Source: Capnocytophaga haemolytica
Lineage (GTDB): Bacteria; Bacteroidota; Bacteroidia; Flavobacteriales; Flavobacteriaceae
Reading direction: 5' to 3'
Assembly: GCF_001553545.1 (NCBI RefSeq)
Contig: NZ_CP014227.1
Span: forward strand, 124,001 to 188,000
Length of the DNA stretch: 64,000 nt
Part shown: positions 7,021 to 16,883 of the stretch, in pieces
Layout of the letters: every line of letters begins with the position of its first letter
Numbering within the stretch: position 1 is the first letter of the stretch
Notes under the pieces: generated by a model
Database searches by the model: none
The model's input: only the letters and a program-made list of their open reading frames with translations
Told to the model about the DNA's origin: nothing
Program-made: the position numbers and the translations under genes

Positions 7021-9816
7021 ATGAAAAAACTATTCCTTTTAGATGCGTATGCCCTTATTTTTAGGGGCTATTACGCTTTTATCAAGAATCCGCGTATCAA
7101 CTCCAAAGGGCTGAATACTTCGGCTATCTTGGGGTTTATGAACTCACTTTTTGATGTTATCAAGCGCGAACGCCCCGACCATCTCGCTGTGGCTTTCGAC
7201 AAAGGGGGCAGTGAGGCACGTTTTGCGCTCTACCCTGAGTACAAAGCCAATCGCGATGAGACGCCCGAGGCGATACGCATCGCCGTGCCCTATATCCACG
7301 AGATACTGCGCGCACTGCATATCCCTATCCTCGAAAAAGAGGGCTACGAGGCGGACGACATCATCGGAACGCTCTCCAAACAGGCAGAGGCACAGGGCTA
7401 CCAGGTGTATATGGTTACCCCCGACAAGGATTATGCACAGCTCGTCTCGGAGCATATCTTTATGTATCGCCCTGCGGGTAAGGGAGGCGACATTGAGGTG
7501 TGGGGCGTAAAGGAGGTGCAGGAGAAGTTTGAGGTAGCACGTCCTGAGCAGGTAATCGACTTTCTCGGTATGATGGGCGATGCGGTGGATAACATCCCTG
7601 GTCTGCCTGGCGTAGGCGAAAAGACCGCCAAGAAACTGCTCGCTGAGTTTGGCAGTATGGAAAACCTATTGGCTAATACCGATAAGCTCAAAGGAAAACT
7701 GCGCGAGAACATTGAAAACAACAAGGAAAAGGGGGTACTCTCCAAGCAATTAGCAACCATTATGCTCGATGTACCTGTGCATTTTGATGAGAAGGATTGT
7801 GCACTCTCGCAGCCCGATATGCAGGCCGTAACGGCCCTCTTTGAGGAATTGGAGTTCCGCGCACTACTGCAAAACCTGCTGCGCACTTACGCCCCCGACA
7901 CATATATCCCGCCACAACCTAAGGCGAAGGCAAGCGGACAGTTAGACCTCTTTGCACCGCCTATGGAGGAGGGTACAGGTGCTACTTCTGCCCCACTGAG
8001 CAGCAAGCAGACGGCTGAGAGCACGCCGCATTTTTACCAAGTAGCCGATAGCCCAATGGCACGCAAGATGCTGCTAAAAAGTCTGTTGCAACAATCGGAA
8101 GTGTGCTTTGATACCGAAACAACCTCGCTCAATGCCTTGGAGGCGCAGTTGGTGGGCATCTCCTTCTCGTGGGATGCGCACAAGGGCTATTATGTGCCTA
8201 TCCCTGAGGAACAAGCAGCAGCGCAGACAGTAGTGGACGAACTGCGTCCGTTCTTTGAGAACCCGAATATCAGCAAGGTAGGACAGAACCTCAAATACGA
8301 CCTAAAAGTGCTGCAAAACTACCATATAGACGTGCAGGGGATGCTCTTCGATACGATGCTCGCCCATTACCTCATCAACCCCGATTCGCGCCACAATATG
8401 GATTTGCTTGCCGAGACCTATCTCAATTACACGCCGATAGCTATTGAAAGCCTGATAGGCAAAGGCAAGGCACAACGCTCAATGCGCACCGTGCCGATAG
8501 AGCAGCTAAAAGAATACGCCACCGAAGACGCCGATGTTACGTGGCAATTGGGCGTGCTCTTTAAGGCGAAGTTGCCCGAAGTAAATGCCGACAAGGTGTA
8601 TTACCGCCTCGAGGCACCACTGATCAAAGTATTGGCAGCGATGGAGCGCGAGGGGATTCGCCTCGATGTGGACTATCTCAAAGAACTCTCCAAAGGATTA
8701 GACAGCGATATACTGGAATTAGAGGCGAGCATAGCCGAGCAGGCAGGCACACCCTTTAACCTCGGTTCGCCTAAGCAGTTGGGTGAGGTGCTTTTTGAGC
8801 GATTAAAGCTCGTGAGTAAGCCCAAGAAGACCAAAACAGGGCAATACGCAACCTCAGAGGAGGTGCTCTCGCCCTTAGCGGATAAGCACCCCATTGTAAA
8901 GAATATCTTGGAGTGGCGCGGCTTGCAGAAGCTCAAATCCACCTACGTAGATGCGCTGCCCGAGGAGGTGAGCCACACCACAGGGCGCGTGCACACCACC
9001 TATATGCAGACCGTAGCTGCCACAGGCCGACTCAGCAGCAACGAGCCTAACCTACAAAACATACCGATCCGTACCCCACGTGGGCAGCAGGTGCGCAAGG
9101 CTTTTGTAGCTCGCAACCCCGATTATGTGTTGCTCTCTGCCGACTACTCGCAGATAGAGCTACGCATCATTGCTGCATTGAGTGAGGAACACAATATGAT
9201 TGAGGCTTTTCTGCGCAAGGAAGATATTCACCGCTCTACCGCTGCTAAAGTCTTTGGGGTGCCCCTTGAGGAGGTAACCCGCGAGCAGCGCAGCCACGCC
9301 AAAACAGTGAACTTCGGGATTATTTATGGTGCTTCTGCCTTTGGGCTGAGCAGTCAGACCGAGCTGAGCCGCACCGAGAGCAAGGAGCTGATTGACACCT
9401 ACTACGCTACCTATCCGCACCTGCGTGAATATATTGATAAACAGATTGCTTTTGCCCGCGAACACGGCTATGTGGAGACGGTGCTCGGGCGCAGGCGTTA
9501 CCTGCCCGACATACACTCGCACAACCAAGTGGTACGCGGAGGGGCAGAGCGCAATGCCGTAAATGCGCCCATACAAGGCTCTGCGGCGGACATCATCAAG
9601 ATAGCGATGATACGCATCTACGAGCAGCTACAACGTGAGCACTTACAGACCAAGATGCTGCTACAAGTGCACGACGAACTCGTATTTGACGTGCCCCGCA
9701 GTGAAATAGAAATAGTAAAGCCCCTCATCAAAGAAGCGATGGAAAATGCCTACAACCTCGCTGTGCCGCTGGTAGTAGACATAGGGATAGGAGATAATTG
9801 GCTGGATGCGCATTAG
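7021..9816 (+). CDS. polA: DNA polymerase I
   Basis: A 931-residue enzyme for Okazaki fragment processing and repair. The N-terminal 5'-3' exonuclease (about 1-290) begins KKLFLLDAYALIFRG and contains the helix-3-turn-helix GLPGVGEKTAKKLL. The 3'-5' proofreading domain appears active, with all four DEDD positions: FDTETTSL (near 364), GQNLKYDL and YATEDAD. Polymerase motifs A (SADYSQIELR, near 707), B (HAKTVNFGIIYGAS, near 758) and C (QVHDELVF, near 882) are intact. I use the ATG at 7021 rather than the TTG just before it. murF follows after 35 nt. Confidence 0.98.
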   Translation: MKKLFLLDAYALIFRGYYAFIKNPRINSKGLNTSAILGFMNSLFDVIKRERPDHLAVAFDKGGSEARFALYPEYKANRDETPEAIRIAVPYIHEILRALHIPILEKEGYEADDIIGTLSKQAEAQGYQVYMVTPDKDYAQLVSEHIFMYRPAGKGGDIEVWGVKEVQEKFEVARPEQVIDFLGMMGDAVDNIPGLPGVGEKTAKKLLAEFGSMENLLANTDKLKGKLRENIENNKEKGVLSKQLATIMLDVPVHFDEKDCALSQPDMQAVTALFEELEFRALLQNLLRTYAPDTYIPPQPKAKASGQLDLFAPPMEEGTGATSAPLSSKQTAESTPHFYQVADSPMARKMLLKSLLQQSEVCFDTETTSLNALEAQLVGISFSWDAHKGYYVPIPEEQAAAQTVVDELRPFFENPNISKVGQNLKYDLKVLQNYHIDVQGMLFDTMLAHYLINPDSRHNMDLLAETYLNYTPIAIESLIGKGKAQRSMRTVPIEQLKEYATEDADVTWQLGVLFKAKLPEVNADKVYYRLEAPLIKVLAAMEREGIRLDVDYLKELSKGLDSDILELEASIAEQAGTPFNLGSPKQLGEVLFERLKLVSKPKKTKTGQYATSEEVLSPLADKHPIVKNILEWRGLQKLKSTYVDALPEEVSHTTGRVHTTYMQTVAATGRLSSNEPNLQNIPIRTPRGQQVRKAFVARNPDYVLLSADYSQIELRIIAALSEEHNMIEAFLRKEDIHRSTAAKVFGVPLEEVTREQRSHAKTVNFGIIYGASAFGLSSQTELSRTESKELIDTYYATYPHLREYIDKQIAFAREHGYVETVLGRRRYLPDIHSHNQVVRGGAERNAVNAPIQGSAADIIKIAMIRIYEQLQREHLQTKMLLQVHDELVFDVPRSEIEIVKPLIKEAMENAYNLAVPLVVDIGIGDNWLDAH

Positions 9817-9851
9817 GATAATGAATAATTTATAAAATTGAGAAAACAGAT

Positions 9852-11216
9852 ATGAAATCTCTATACGAAAAGTTTACCGCCTCCACAGGCGTATGCACCG
9901 ATAGCCGTGCTATTACCGAAGGTTGCCTCTATTTTGCTCTAAAAGGGGAGTACTTCAATGGCAATCTATTTGCTGAAGAAGCCCTTGCTAAAGGGGCTGC
10001 CTATGCTATCATCGATGAGCCTGCTGTGAAGGCATCTGAGCAAATGCTCGTAGTCGATGACGTGCTCTCCACCTTACAGCAGCTGGCGAATTACCACCGC
10101 CGCACGCTCGGCACCTTAGTGATAGGCATTACAGGCAGCAACGGCAAAACCACTACTAAGGAGCTGATCGCTTCTGTGCTTGGTCAAGGTATGCAGGTAG
10201 TCTCCACACGTGGCAACCTCAATAACCATATTGGCGTACCACTAACATTGCTCTCCATAAAGCCTGAAACAGACATTGCGGTAGTGGAAATGGGTGCCAA
10301 TCACCCTGGGGAGATAGCCTTCCTTTGCAATATTGCCGAACCTGACTATGGCTACATTACCAGCATCGGCAAGGCACACTTAGAGGGCTTTGGCTCTTTT
10401 GAAGGGGTTGTAAAGACCAAAGGCGAGCTTTTTGACTACTTAAAAGCCCACCATAAAACTATCTTCCTCAATGCAAAGGACACGCTGCAGGCTGGGCTTG
10501 TAGCAAGTTATGAGCACGTTTACACCTTTGGCGATACTCCTATGGCAAATGTGCACATTCAGTGCCTTGCCACCCAGCCAGTCACGGCTTTGCTCACCGA
10601 TAGCAGCCAGAGCCTTACTGCTGAGCCTGCTACGCACGCCATCGACTTTCTCCCTGAGGATATCGAAGGCTTTACCGAACCCCATACTACCATCGCAGCA
10701 CACCTGCGCGGCGATTACAACTTCACCAACGTGGCAGCAGCGATCGCCATCGGGCGCTATTTCAAGCTTTCTCCTGCGGCTATCAAGCGCGGAATAGAGC
10801 AGTACGTGCCTAACAACAACCGCAATCAATTCCTGAAATGCGGTAGCAATACCGTTGTGCTGGACGCCTACAACGCCAATCCCAGCAGTATGACAGCCGC
10901 TATTGGCAACGTAGTGGCAATGGAAGGCTTTGCTAAAAAAGCTCTTATATTAGGCGATATGTTCGAACTCGGCTCCTACGCAGCGGCTGAGCACCAGCGT
11001 ATCGTCGATTTGATAAGTGAGCACTCTTGGGCAGGTGTATACCTTATAGGCGAACAGTTTAGCGCTACCGATACCTCCTACCCTAAATACAAGACCTTTG
11101 AAGCATTCGCAGCGAGCTTCCCTAAGGATGCTTTCGCAGATACCCTCATCCTCATCAAAGGCTCGCGCGGTATGGCATTGGAGCGCATCATAACAGAAGG
11201 GCTACTCAGTGAGTAG
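9852..11216 (+). CDS. murF: UDP-MurNAc-tripeptide D-alanyl-D-alanine ligase MurF
   Basis: A 454-residue cytoplasmic Mur ligase that adds D-Ala-D-Ala to the peptidoglycan precursor. The ATP loop reads GITGSNGKTTTKEL (about residues 93-106). The central domain has VEMGANHPGEI and TSIGKAHLEGFGS, and the C-terminal domain has LDAYNANPSSMTAAI. Length is normal. It is probably cotranscribed with polA (35-nt gap), and its last codons form part of an intrinsic terminator. Confidence 0.96.
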   Translation: MKSLYEKFTASTGVCTDSRAITEGCLYFALKGEYFNGNLFAEEALAKGAAYAIIDEPAVKASEQMLVVDDVLSTLQQLANYHRRTLGTLVIGITGSNGKTTTKELIASVLGQGMQVVSTRGNLNNHIGVPLTLLSIKPETDIAVVEMGANHPGEIAFLCNIAEPDYGYITSIGKAHLEGFGSFEGVVKTKGELFDYLKAHHKTIFLNAKDTLQAGLVASYEHVYTFGDTPMANVHIQCLATQPVTALLTDSSQSLTAEPATHAIDFLPEDIEGFTEPHTTIAAHLRGDYNFTNVAAAIAIGRYFKLSPAAIKRGIEQYVPNNNRNQFLKCGSNTVVLDAYNANPSSMTAAIGNVVAMEGFAKKALILGDMFELGSYAAAEHQRIVDLISEHSWAGVYLIGEQFSATDTSYPKYKTFEAFAASFPKDAFADTLILIKGSRGMALERIITEGLLSE

Positions 11217-11230
11217 CCCTTCTGTTATTT
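11191..11230 (+). terminator. Terminator overlapping the murF 3' end
   Basis: Stem of up to 16-18 bp (11191-11208 with 11210-11227, TAACAGAAGGGCTACTCA type) followed by TTT. The murF stop codon lies inside the right arm. Confidence 0.85.
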
Positions 11231-11279
11231 CTCTATGTTTCTGCTTATCTTATTTCCTCATCTAACGCCTGCCTATTGC

Positions 11280-13442
11280 TTACTTGTTATTAGCCTTGAT
11301 ATAGTCCGTAATACGCTGCAATAGGTTCACATAGTCCAAGCCACGAACCCCGTGCGCTTGCATAGGGTAGACAAACATATCCACCGACTTCTTCGCCCTG
11401 AGCGAGGCTTGTACGAGGTTTATAAAGTGTTGCGGTACCACCGTATCATCTACACTACCGTGGATGAGCAACAGCTTACCTTCCAACTTATTGATATACT
11501 TCATCACACGGCTATTGGCATACCCTTCAAGGTTCTCCTGAGGCATATCCATATAGCGCTCGCCGTACATCGCCTCATAAAGACTCCAATCGGTTACAGC
11601 TCCACCCGCTACGGCTGCCTTAAACACCTCAGGGGCACGCGTGATAAGGCTCGACGCCATAAAGCCCCCAAAGCTCCAACCGTACACAGCAATCCTATTG
11701 CCATCTACGTAAGGCAACGACTTTAAGTAATCCACCCCCTTGAGCTGGTCTTTAATCTCAATATCTCCCAGATGGCGGTGTATCACACTCTCAAAGGCAA
11801 ACCCACGATTCTCACTACCGCGGTTATCCACTGAGAACACAATATAATCTTCACTCTCTGCAAACACAGGCATCCACAGTTGCGCCCCTCCAAGCCAGCT
11901 ATTGGTTACCTCCTGTGCGTGTGGACCACCGTAAACGTAGATGAGCACTGGGTACTTCTTGTTAGCTTCCAAATGCGATGGTTTATGGAGACGCCCGTAG
12001 AGCACTGTGCCATCGTCTGCCTTCAGGCTCACTAACTCTGTCGTGCCGATAGCCAAGCCTTCAAAAGGATTAGCCGCCTTATGCACTTCCTTCGCCACTC
12101 CATTATCCGTGCTGATCACCTGAGTGACCTCAGGTGTAGTAACGTTGGAATACACATCCAAAAGATACTTACCATCGCTACTCAGCGAAGCCTCGTGTGT
12201 GCCTGCCACCTTAGTGAGCTGCACCACCTTCTTCGGACTCTTGATGTTCACCTTGTAAACGTGCTTCTCACGCGCATCGGGGCTGGTGCCTACGATGAAC
12301 ACATTCTCACCCTTAGCGTCAAAGCCCGCCACCGATTGCACTACCCATTTGAAATTCGTCAGCTGCTTAATGAGCTTCCCATTGAGGTTGTAGTGGTACA
12401 CGTTTGTAAAACCACTGCGTTCACTCAGCCACAGAAATTCATCGTTCTTATTGGGCAGAAACACCGCAGCCGATTCGGGTTCTACCCATTTGCTATTGCG
12501 TTCCTCAAAAAGCGTATTCACCTTCTTGCCCGTAGCCACTTCGTAGCGGTTCAATGCAAAATGCGACTGATCTCTATCCACCTCAGCCAAGAGAATATAC
12601 TTCTCATCGGGGCTCCACGCCAGATTGGTAAGGTAGTGATCGTCTTTATTATCTACCTGCAAATAATGTACTTTCTTAGTAGCAAAATCGTAAATCCCAA
12701 TAGAAGCCTTCTCATTAGGGCCACCTGCAAAAGCGTACTTAATCACCTTAGGTTGCGCAGGCACAGTGTCGTAATTCACAAAAGCATAATCCGCTATGCG
12801 GCTCTCGTCCTTCTGGTAGAAAGCCAGAAAATTACCCTTAGGCGAGAAGAACGTCCCCTTCGTAATGCCAAACTCCTTGCGGTGGATCGCCTGTCCAGCC
12901 ACGATATTCTTATCCTTAAACGAAGTAACCGCAATCTGCTTCTCCTCAGGGCTTGCCAAATACAGATTGTTGCCCAGCGTATAAGCCACTACCTTGCGCA
13001 AAGGGTTGTATTCCAAATGGTCAGCATCCTTAGGGAAGTGGATCGCTGGCAACACCTTATCACCCATAAAGTCATAGCGGTAATACGTATCGCCATCCTT
13101 AAAGACGAGCTCCTCACCGCTGACGTACTTAATGGCAGGCGCCTGCCTTAGAAAAGGAAAATGCTGAGGCAGCACATCGCCTATCACACGCAATTGCTCG
13201 CCTTGCGCATTGCACACCACATACGAGTCCAATTTATTGTAAATAAAATGATCCGTACCCTCCACCCATTGAAGGTCTTGAAGACTTTCGGGCTCAAGAA
13301 AGCGAACCCCATTAGGGCTATTGGGGTCAGCAAAAGCCTGATAAGCAGCATCTGTAACCGTCAGCCGATGCGCCTGCCCTGCCGCCGAGAACCCTCCGAG
13401 CAGCGCCGCCGCTACCCATAAATATCTTTTCACTTGCCTCAT
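11280..13442 (-). CDS. Dipeptidyl peptidase IV (S9B), secreted
   Basis: A 720-residue serine peptidase that removes N-terminal X-Pro dipeptides. A signal peptide (about 1-24, ending AAGQA) is followed by an eight-bladed propeller domain (about 45-480), with NSKWVEPES and LWLSERSGF as landmarks. The C-terminal alpha/beta hydrolase has the nucleophile in YGWSFGGFM (near 587), the acid in HGSVDDTVVPQ (near 662) and the histidine in MQAHGVRG (near 694). It is exported to the periplasm or cell surface and probably serves peptide feeding; DPP IV is a known secreted activity of Capnocytophaga and Porphyromonas. Single-gene unit with a divergent promoter. Confidence 0.95.
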   Translation of the reverse strand: MRQVKRYLWVAAALLGGFSAAGQAHRLTVTDAAYQAFADPNSPNGVRFLEPESLQDLQWVEGTDHFIYNKLDSYVVCNAQGEQLRVIGDVLPQHFPFLRQAPAIKYVSGEELVFKDGDTYYRYDFMGDKVLPAIHFPKDADHLEYNPLRKVVAYTLGNNLYLASPEEKQIAVTSFKDKNIVAGQAIHRKEFGITKGTFFSPKGNFLAFYQKDESRIADYAFVNYDTVPAQPKVIKYAFAGGPNEKASIGIYDFATKKVHYLQVDNKDDHYLTNLAWSPDEKYILLAEVDRDQSHFALNRYEVATGKKVNTLFEERNSKWVEPESAAVFLPNKNDEFLWLSERSGFTNVYHYNLNGKLIKQLTNFKWVVQSVAGFDAKGENVFIVGTSPDAREKHVYKVNIKSPKKVVQLTKVAGTHEASLSSDGKYLLDVYSNVTTPEVTQVISTDNGVAKEVHKAANPFEGLAIGTTELVSLKADDGTVLYGRLHKPSHLEANKKYPVLIYVYGGPHAQEVTNSWLGGAQLWMPVFAESEDYIVFSVDNRGSENRGFAFESVIHRHLGDIEIKDQLKGVDYLKSLPYVDGNRIAVYGWSFGGFMASSLITRAPEVFKAAVAGGAVTDWSLYEAMYGERYMDMPQENLEGYANSRVMKYINKLEGKLLLIHGSVDDTVVPQHFINLVQASLRAKKSVDMFVYPMQAHGVRGLDYVNLLQRITDYIKANNK

Positions 13443-13472
13443 AGAATAAATTCAAAATATCATTATAGCGGG

Positions 13473-13480
13473 CAAAAGTA
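13473..13480 (-). promoter_or_regulatory. -7 box for the DPP IV gene
   Basis: TACTTTTG on the minus strand, 30 nt before the ATG, 45 bp from the divergent plus-strand box. Confidence 0.75.
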
Positions 13481-13524
13481 CAAAAAATAAATCACAGCAA
13501 GCCTTTTTATATCAAAAAAATACG

Positions 13525-13532
13525 TACTTTTG
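13525..13532 (+). promoter_or_regulatory. -7 box for the 147-residue membrane protein gene
   Basis: TACTTTTG followed by CGCCC, 23 nt before the ATG at 13556. Confidence 0.75.
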
Positions 13533-13555
13533 CGCCCGAATAAACAAATAGAAAT

Positions 13556-13999
13556 ATGTATTCAATTGTATATCAGGTGCATTCACTTTGCGCCTACGTA
13601 GTATTAGCAATGCTTACCGTGGCAGTTATCAATGCACTGATAGGCTTCTTCGCAAAAAAATCCTTTCTCGAAAAAGACCTGCGAATAAGCCTCTTCACAC
13701 TCATAATGGCACATATCCAACTGCTCTTAGGCGTCATCTTATGGTTGGTAACCCCAAAGCTATTGGCATTTGAAGAGGGAATGCGTTCCGTGATGAAGGA
13801 CCCCTTATTCCGCAAGCTATTGGTCGAGCACCCATTGACGATCCTCATCGCTGTAACCCTGATCACCATAGGGTGGAGCAAGCACAAGAAGGAACAGACC
13901 GCACAGCGCAAATTTGGCAAGATAGCGGTGTTTTACACCTTCGCTTGGGTACTCATCCTATCAATGATCCCTTGGCGAGAATGGCTCACTTGGATTTAA
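13556..13999 (+). CDS. Small four-helix membrane protein, possibly b-haem binding
   Basis: 147 residues with four predicted membrane helices (about 8-32, 45-68, 90-108 and 120-140). A histidine lies in or near the first three (YQVHSLCAYV, IMAHIQLLLG, LVEHPLTIL), which could ligate haem; similar flavobacterial proteins are sometimes called cytochrome b. No catalytic motif is visible, so the function is unknown. The gene is monocistronic between its own promoter and a strong terminator, and diverges from the DPP IV gene. Confidence 0.8.
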   Translation: MYSIVYQVHSLCAYVVLAMLTVAVINALIGFFAKKSFLEKDLRISLFTLIMAHIQLLLGVILWLVTPKLLAFEEGMRSVMKDPLFRKLLVEHPLTILIAVTLITIGWSKHKKEQTAQRKFGKIAVFYTFAWVLILSMIPWREWLTWI

Positions 14000-14035
14000 A
14001 ACAAGTTTTTCATCTTATTAGATTTTAATAACGCT

Positions 14036-14069
14036 GAGAAGGCGCTCGATGTGAGCGCCTTCTCTTTTT
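14036..14069 (+). terminator. Intrinsic terminator
   Basis: Perfect 12-bp stem GAGAAGGCGCTC / GAGCGCCTTCTC (14036-14047, 14053-14064), 5-nt loop and five T residues. Confidence 0.95.
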
Positions 14070-14112
14070 ATACCCACCCCACATCTCTTTCACTCCTACC
14101 CCACATTCCCCT

Positions 14113-14156
14113 CGAACCAACAACGAAGCAATAACGGACAGACAACGAAGAAATAC
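14113..14156 (+). repeat. 11-bp-register repeat array
   Basis: Four adjacent 11-mers starting CGAA, CGAA, CGGA, CGAA (for example cgaagcaataa at 14124 and cggacagacaa at 14135). The register continues weakly to about 14211 in an A/C-rich spacer. There is no open frame over it. The rest of the 418-bp spacer (14000-14417) holds the terminator before it and the receptor promoter after it. Confidence 0.75.
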
Positions 14157-14363
14157 TACACGCTCCAAGAAACAATCACTCGTCGAAACCCAGCAAGCAA
14201 CGCCAACTACCAAATTTCTCAACAATAAGCACAAATTACCCCCCCATCAACAATTTAACAAAAACACCGAAATATTATCAAAAATATAGTATTTTCACTG
14301 TAAATATCACAATAATTCATTGTTTAGACTATTAATAAATATAAAAAATAATTGACTAAAAAC

Positions 14364-14394
14364 TTGCTTTTGATAAAATACATCCCTAACTTTG
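14364..14394 (+). promoter_or_regulatory. Promoter of the outer-membrane receptor gene
   Basis: -33 TTG at 14364-14366, 20-nt spacer, and TAACTTTG at 14387-14394 followed by CCCC; 24 nt before the ATG at 14418. Confidence 0.75.
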
Positions 14395-14417
14395 CCCCGA
14401 AACTAAAACAGTACGTT

Positions 14418-16805
14418 ATGAAAAGAATCCTCTTAGCATTCACTTTTCTCTGTGCCTTTAGCACTTTTGCACAGGAACTTACCCTCAGCGGAAAGGTGCT
14501 ACAACAAGCCTCGCCCCTACCCTCAGTAGAGGTAGTGCTCTATTTACCAAATAGAACGCCGCTCAAAAGTGTGCTCACCGATGAGGCAGGGCAGTTCAGC
14601 CTATTGGCAGTGAAGGGCAACTACACTTTGGAAGTTAGGCAGTTGGGCGAGGTGCTTCTCACCAAAGTAATAGCACTAAATACCGATCTCAAACTCGGCA
14701 ATTTAGAGGTAAACGCCACCCAAGTCCTGAGCGAAGTAATAGTGTCGGGCAAAAGAAAAGTACTCGAACAGAAGACTGACCGCCTCATCTTCAACGTAGA
14801 AAACTCCGTGATGGCAAGCAGTGGCAACGCCATTGATGCGCTGAAAGCTACCCCTTCGCTGCTGGTTACTAACGACAAAATCAGCGTGATAGGCAAGGCA
14901 TCAATGCGCGTGCTTATCAACGACAGGCTCGTACAGATGAGCGGTGAGGAATTGCAGCAATACCTCGCTTCCCTCTCCGCAGGCGATATCAAGAGCATTG
15001 AGGTAATCACCACCCCACCTGCCAAATACGATGCCGAGGGCAAGGGCGGTTTGGTAAATATTGTACTCAAAAAGAAGGTGAGCGATTCGTGGAACAACAG
15101 CGTGCGACTGGGCTATACACAAGCGGTGTACCCTATTGCGAATGTGAGCAACACCTTTAATTTCAAGAAAAACAAATGGAATATCTCGGCAACAGCAAAC
15201 GCCCAAAAAGGCTATAGCAACCTACTCACCCGCTCCGAATATTACTACCCCACCGAAACGTGGCTTGGCACTCAAGAAACCAAAACACATCAGGACTACC
15301 TCTCAGCACGCCTCGGCATCGACTACGACCTCACAGAGCGGGCAAGCATCGGCGGTATCTATTCGGGGTTCTTCAGCGAGAGAGACAACACTTCTTGGGG
15401 AAAGACAACCATTAGCAATGCAGGCTCCCCTCTTGGACAAATCGTGACTGAGGGGGCGAACAACCCCTACAAGCGTAACCACGCCGCCAATGTGCACTAC
15501 ATCCAGAGGCTCGACACTCTTGGGCGCAAACTGACCCTCGAAGGCGATTACTTTCATCTGAAAGATGGGGGTGACAACCGCTTTAGCTCCTTCCGCATAG
15601 GCAATAAGATCAACAACTTCCATACCCGCGACCTCACCGATCGCCAGATTGACAATTACAGTGTCAAAATAGATATGGAGCACCCCTTTAAATGGGCAAA
15701 CCTCTCTTACGGAGCAAAATACTCGTACACCCGCACGCGCAACGACCTGAAAAACTACGACCTCCTACCCTCAACACCTGTGCTCAATACCCTGCAAAGC
15801 AACGCCTTCGACTATCGCGAGACGGTGCAGGCACTCTACCTCAGCGCACAGAAGCAGCTCGGTGAGCACTGGGAAGTGCAAGCAGGCTTGCGCTTAGAGC
15901 GTACCCTCTCCAAAGGCACACAGCTCACCACAAGCGAGGTACACGAGCGTGATATGACGGGGCTATTCCCTACCCTCTATTTTAGCTATACCCCTAATGA
16001 TAACCACGCTTTCAACCTAAGCCTTGATAGGCGCATTGAGCGCCCGCAGTACTGGCAGCTCAACCCTTTCAGAATCTACGAAAGTGCCTATATGTACCGC
16101 GAAGGCAACCCCTTCTTAGATCCCGAGTATGAGAACTCAATAGAGTTCAAGCACAGCTACAAAGAGAAACTCATCACCGAAGTATATGGCTTATTAGATA
16201 CCAACGGGGCTGACAACGTGGGGCATATTGACTTCAGTACCCAACAACAGTACTTAAAGCCTGCTAACTACGTTAATATGTGGCAATGTGGGCTTATTGA
16301 GACCTTAGTGCTACAACCTGCCCCTTGGTGGGAATCAACTAATGCGCTAACCATCTACACCAAAGGCGGCTACACCATCAACGGCTATACAGAGGAGACA
16401 ATGGGCTGGGCGTTTACTCCCAACGGCTGGAATGTAGATTTCGAGAGTGAAAACACCCTAACGCTCAACCCGACAAAGACCCTGATGGCAGAAGTTAGTT
16501 TCCTCACAATAGCCCCTCATAACGAGCTTACCGCTCACGTAGGGTTTTATAGCTATGTGAATGCAGGGCTCAAGGCGTTGCTACTGGGCCGCAAGCTCAT
16601 CCTAAGCCTCACAGCCAACGATATCTTTAATTTCAGTGCTGAGCCTAACTACACCACCATACACCTCAATGGTATGAAACAGCGTTTCCACTACGAAGGC
16701 GATATGCGCCAGTTCAAACTCAATTTACAGTACAACTTCGGCAATAAGAAAGTGCAAGTACAAAAACGCGGCTTTGGTAATGAAGAAGAACAAGGCAGAA
16801 CATAA
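14418..16805 (+). CDS. TonB-dependent-type outer membrane receptor (PF14905 family)
   Basis: A 795-residue outer-membrane barrel protein. Signal peptide about 1-19 (ends STFAQ), a carboxypeptidase-regulatory-like beta domain (about 20-100, GKVLQQASPLPSVEVVLYL), a plug domain (about 105-215, VLINDRLVQMSGEEL and IEVITTPPAKYDAEGKGG), then a large barrel ending NLQYNFGNKK. It resembles the OMP_b-brl_3 receptors, not SusC. The substrate is unknown and no SusD-like lipoprotein sits next to it. I reject a longer frame starting with TTG at 14352 because that lies upstream of the -33 element; ATG 14418 gives a perfect signal peptide. Confidence 0.9.
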   Translation: MKRILLAFTFLCAFSTFAQELTLSGKVLQQASPLPSVEVVLYLPNRTPLKSVLTDEAGQFSLLAVKGNYTLEVRQLGEVLLTKVIALNTDLKLGNLEVNATQVLSEVIVSGKRKVLEQKTDRLIFNVENSVMASSGNAIDALKATPSLLVTNDKISVIGKASMRVLINDRLVQMSGEELQQYLASLSAGDIKSIEVITTPPAKYDAEGKGGLVNIVLKKKVSDSWNNSVRLGYTQAVYPIANVSNTFNFKKNKWNISATANAQKGYSNLLTRSEYYYPTETWLGTQETKTHQDYLSARLGIDYDLTERASIGGIYSGFFSERDNTSWGKTTISNAGSPLGQIVTEGANNPYKRNHAANVHYIQRLDTLGRKLTLEGDYFHLKDGGDNRFSSFRIGNKINNFHTRDLTDRQIDNYSVKIDMEHPFKWANLSYGAKYSYTRTRNDLKNYDLLPSTPVLNTLQSNAFDYRETVQALYLSAQKQLGEHWEVQAGLRLERTLSKGTQLTTSEVHERDMTGLFPTLYFSYTPNDNHAFNLSLDRRIERPQYWQLNPFRIYESAYMYREGNPFLDPEYENSIEFKHSYKEKLITEVYGLLDTNGADNVGHIDFSTQQQYLKPANYVNMWQCGLIETLVLQPAPWWESTNALTIYTKGGYTINGYTEETMGWAFTPNGWNVDFESENTLTLNPTKTLMAEVSFLTIAPHNELTAHVGFYSYVNAGLKALLLGRKLILSLTANDIFNFSAEPNYTTIHLNGMKQRFHYEGDMRQFKLNLQYNFGNKKVQVQKRGFGNEEEQGRT

Positions 16806-16845
16806 AAAAGTCTCTACTCACGATAGGTTTTATAAGGAAAATGAT

Positions 16846-16853
16846 TATCTTTG
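16846..16853 (+). promoter_or_regulatory. -7 box for the secreted YD-like protein gene
   Basis: TATCTTTG followed by CAGCC, 30 nt before the ATG at 16884. Confidence 0.7.
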
Positions 16854-16883
16854 CAGCCTCTAATATTCACAAACTACTAAACA

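Noticed and set aside
12081..13151. 356-residue open frame antisense to the DPP IV gene
   Set aside because: It is a shadow of the coding bias on the other strand; DPP IV is intact and recognised over the same bases.
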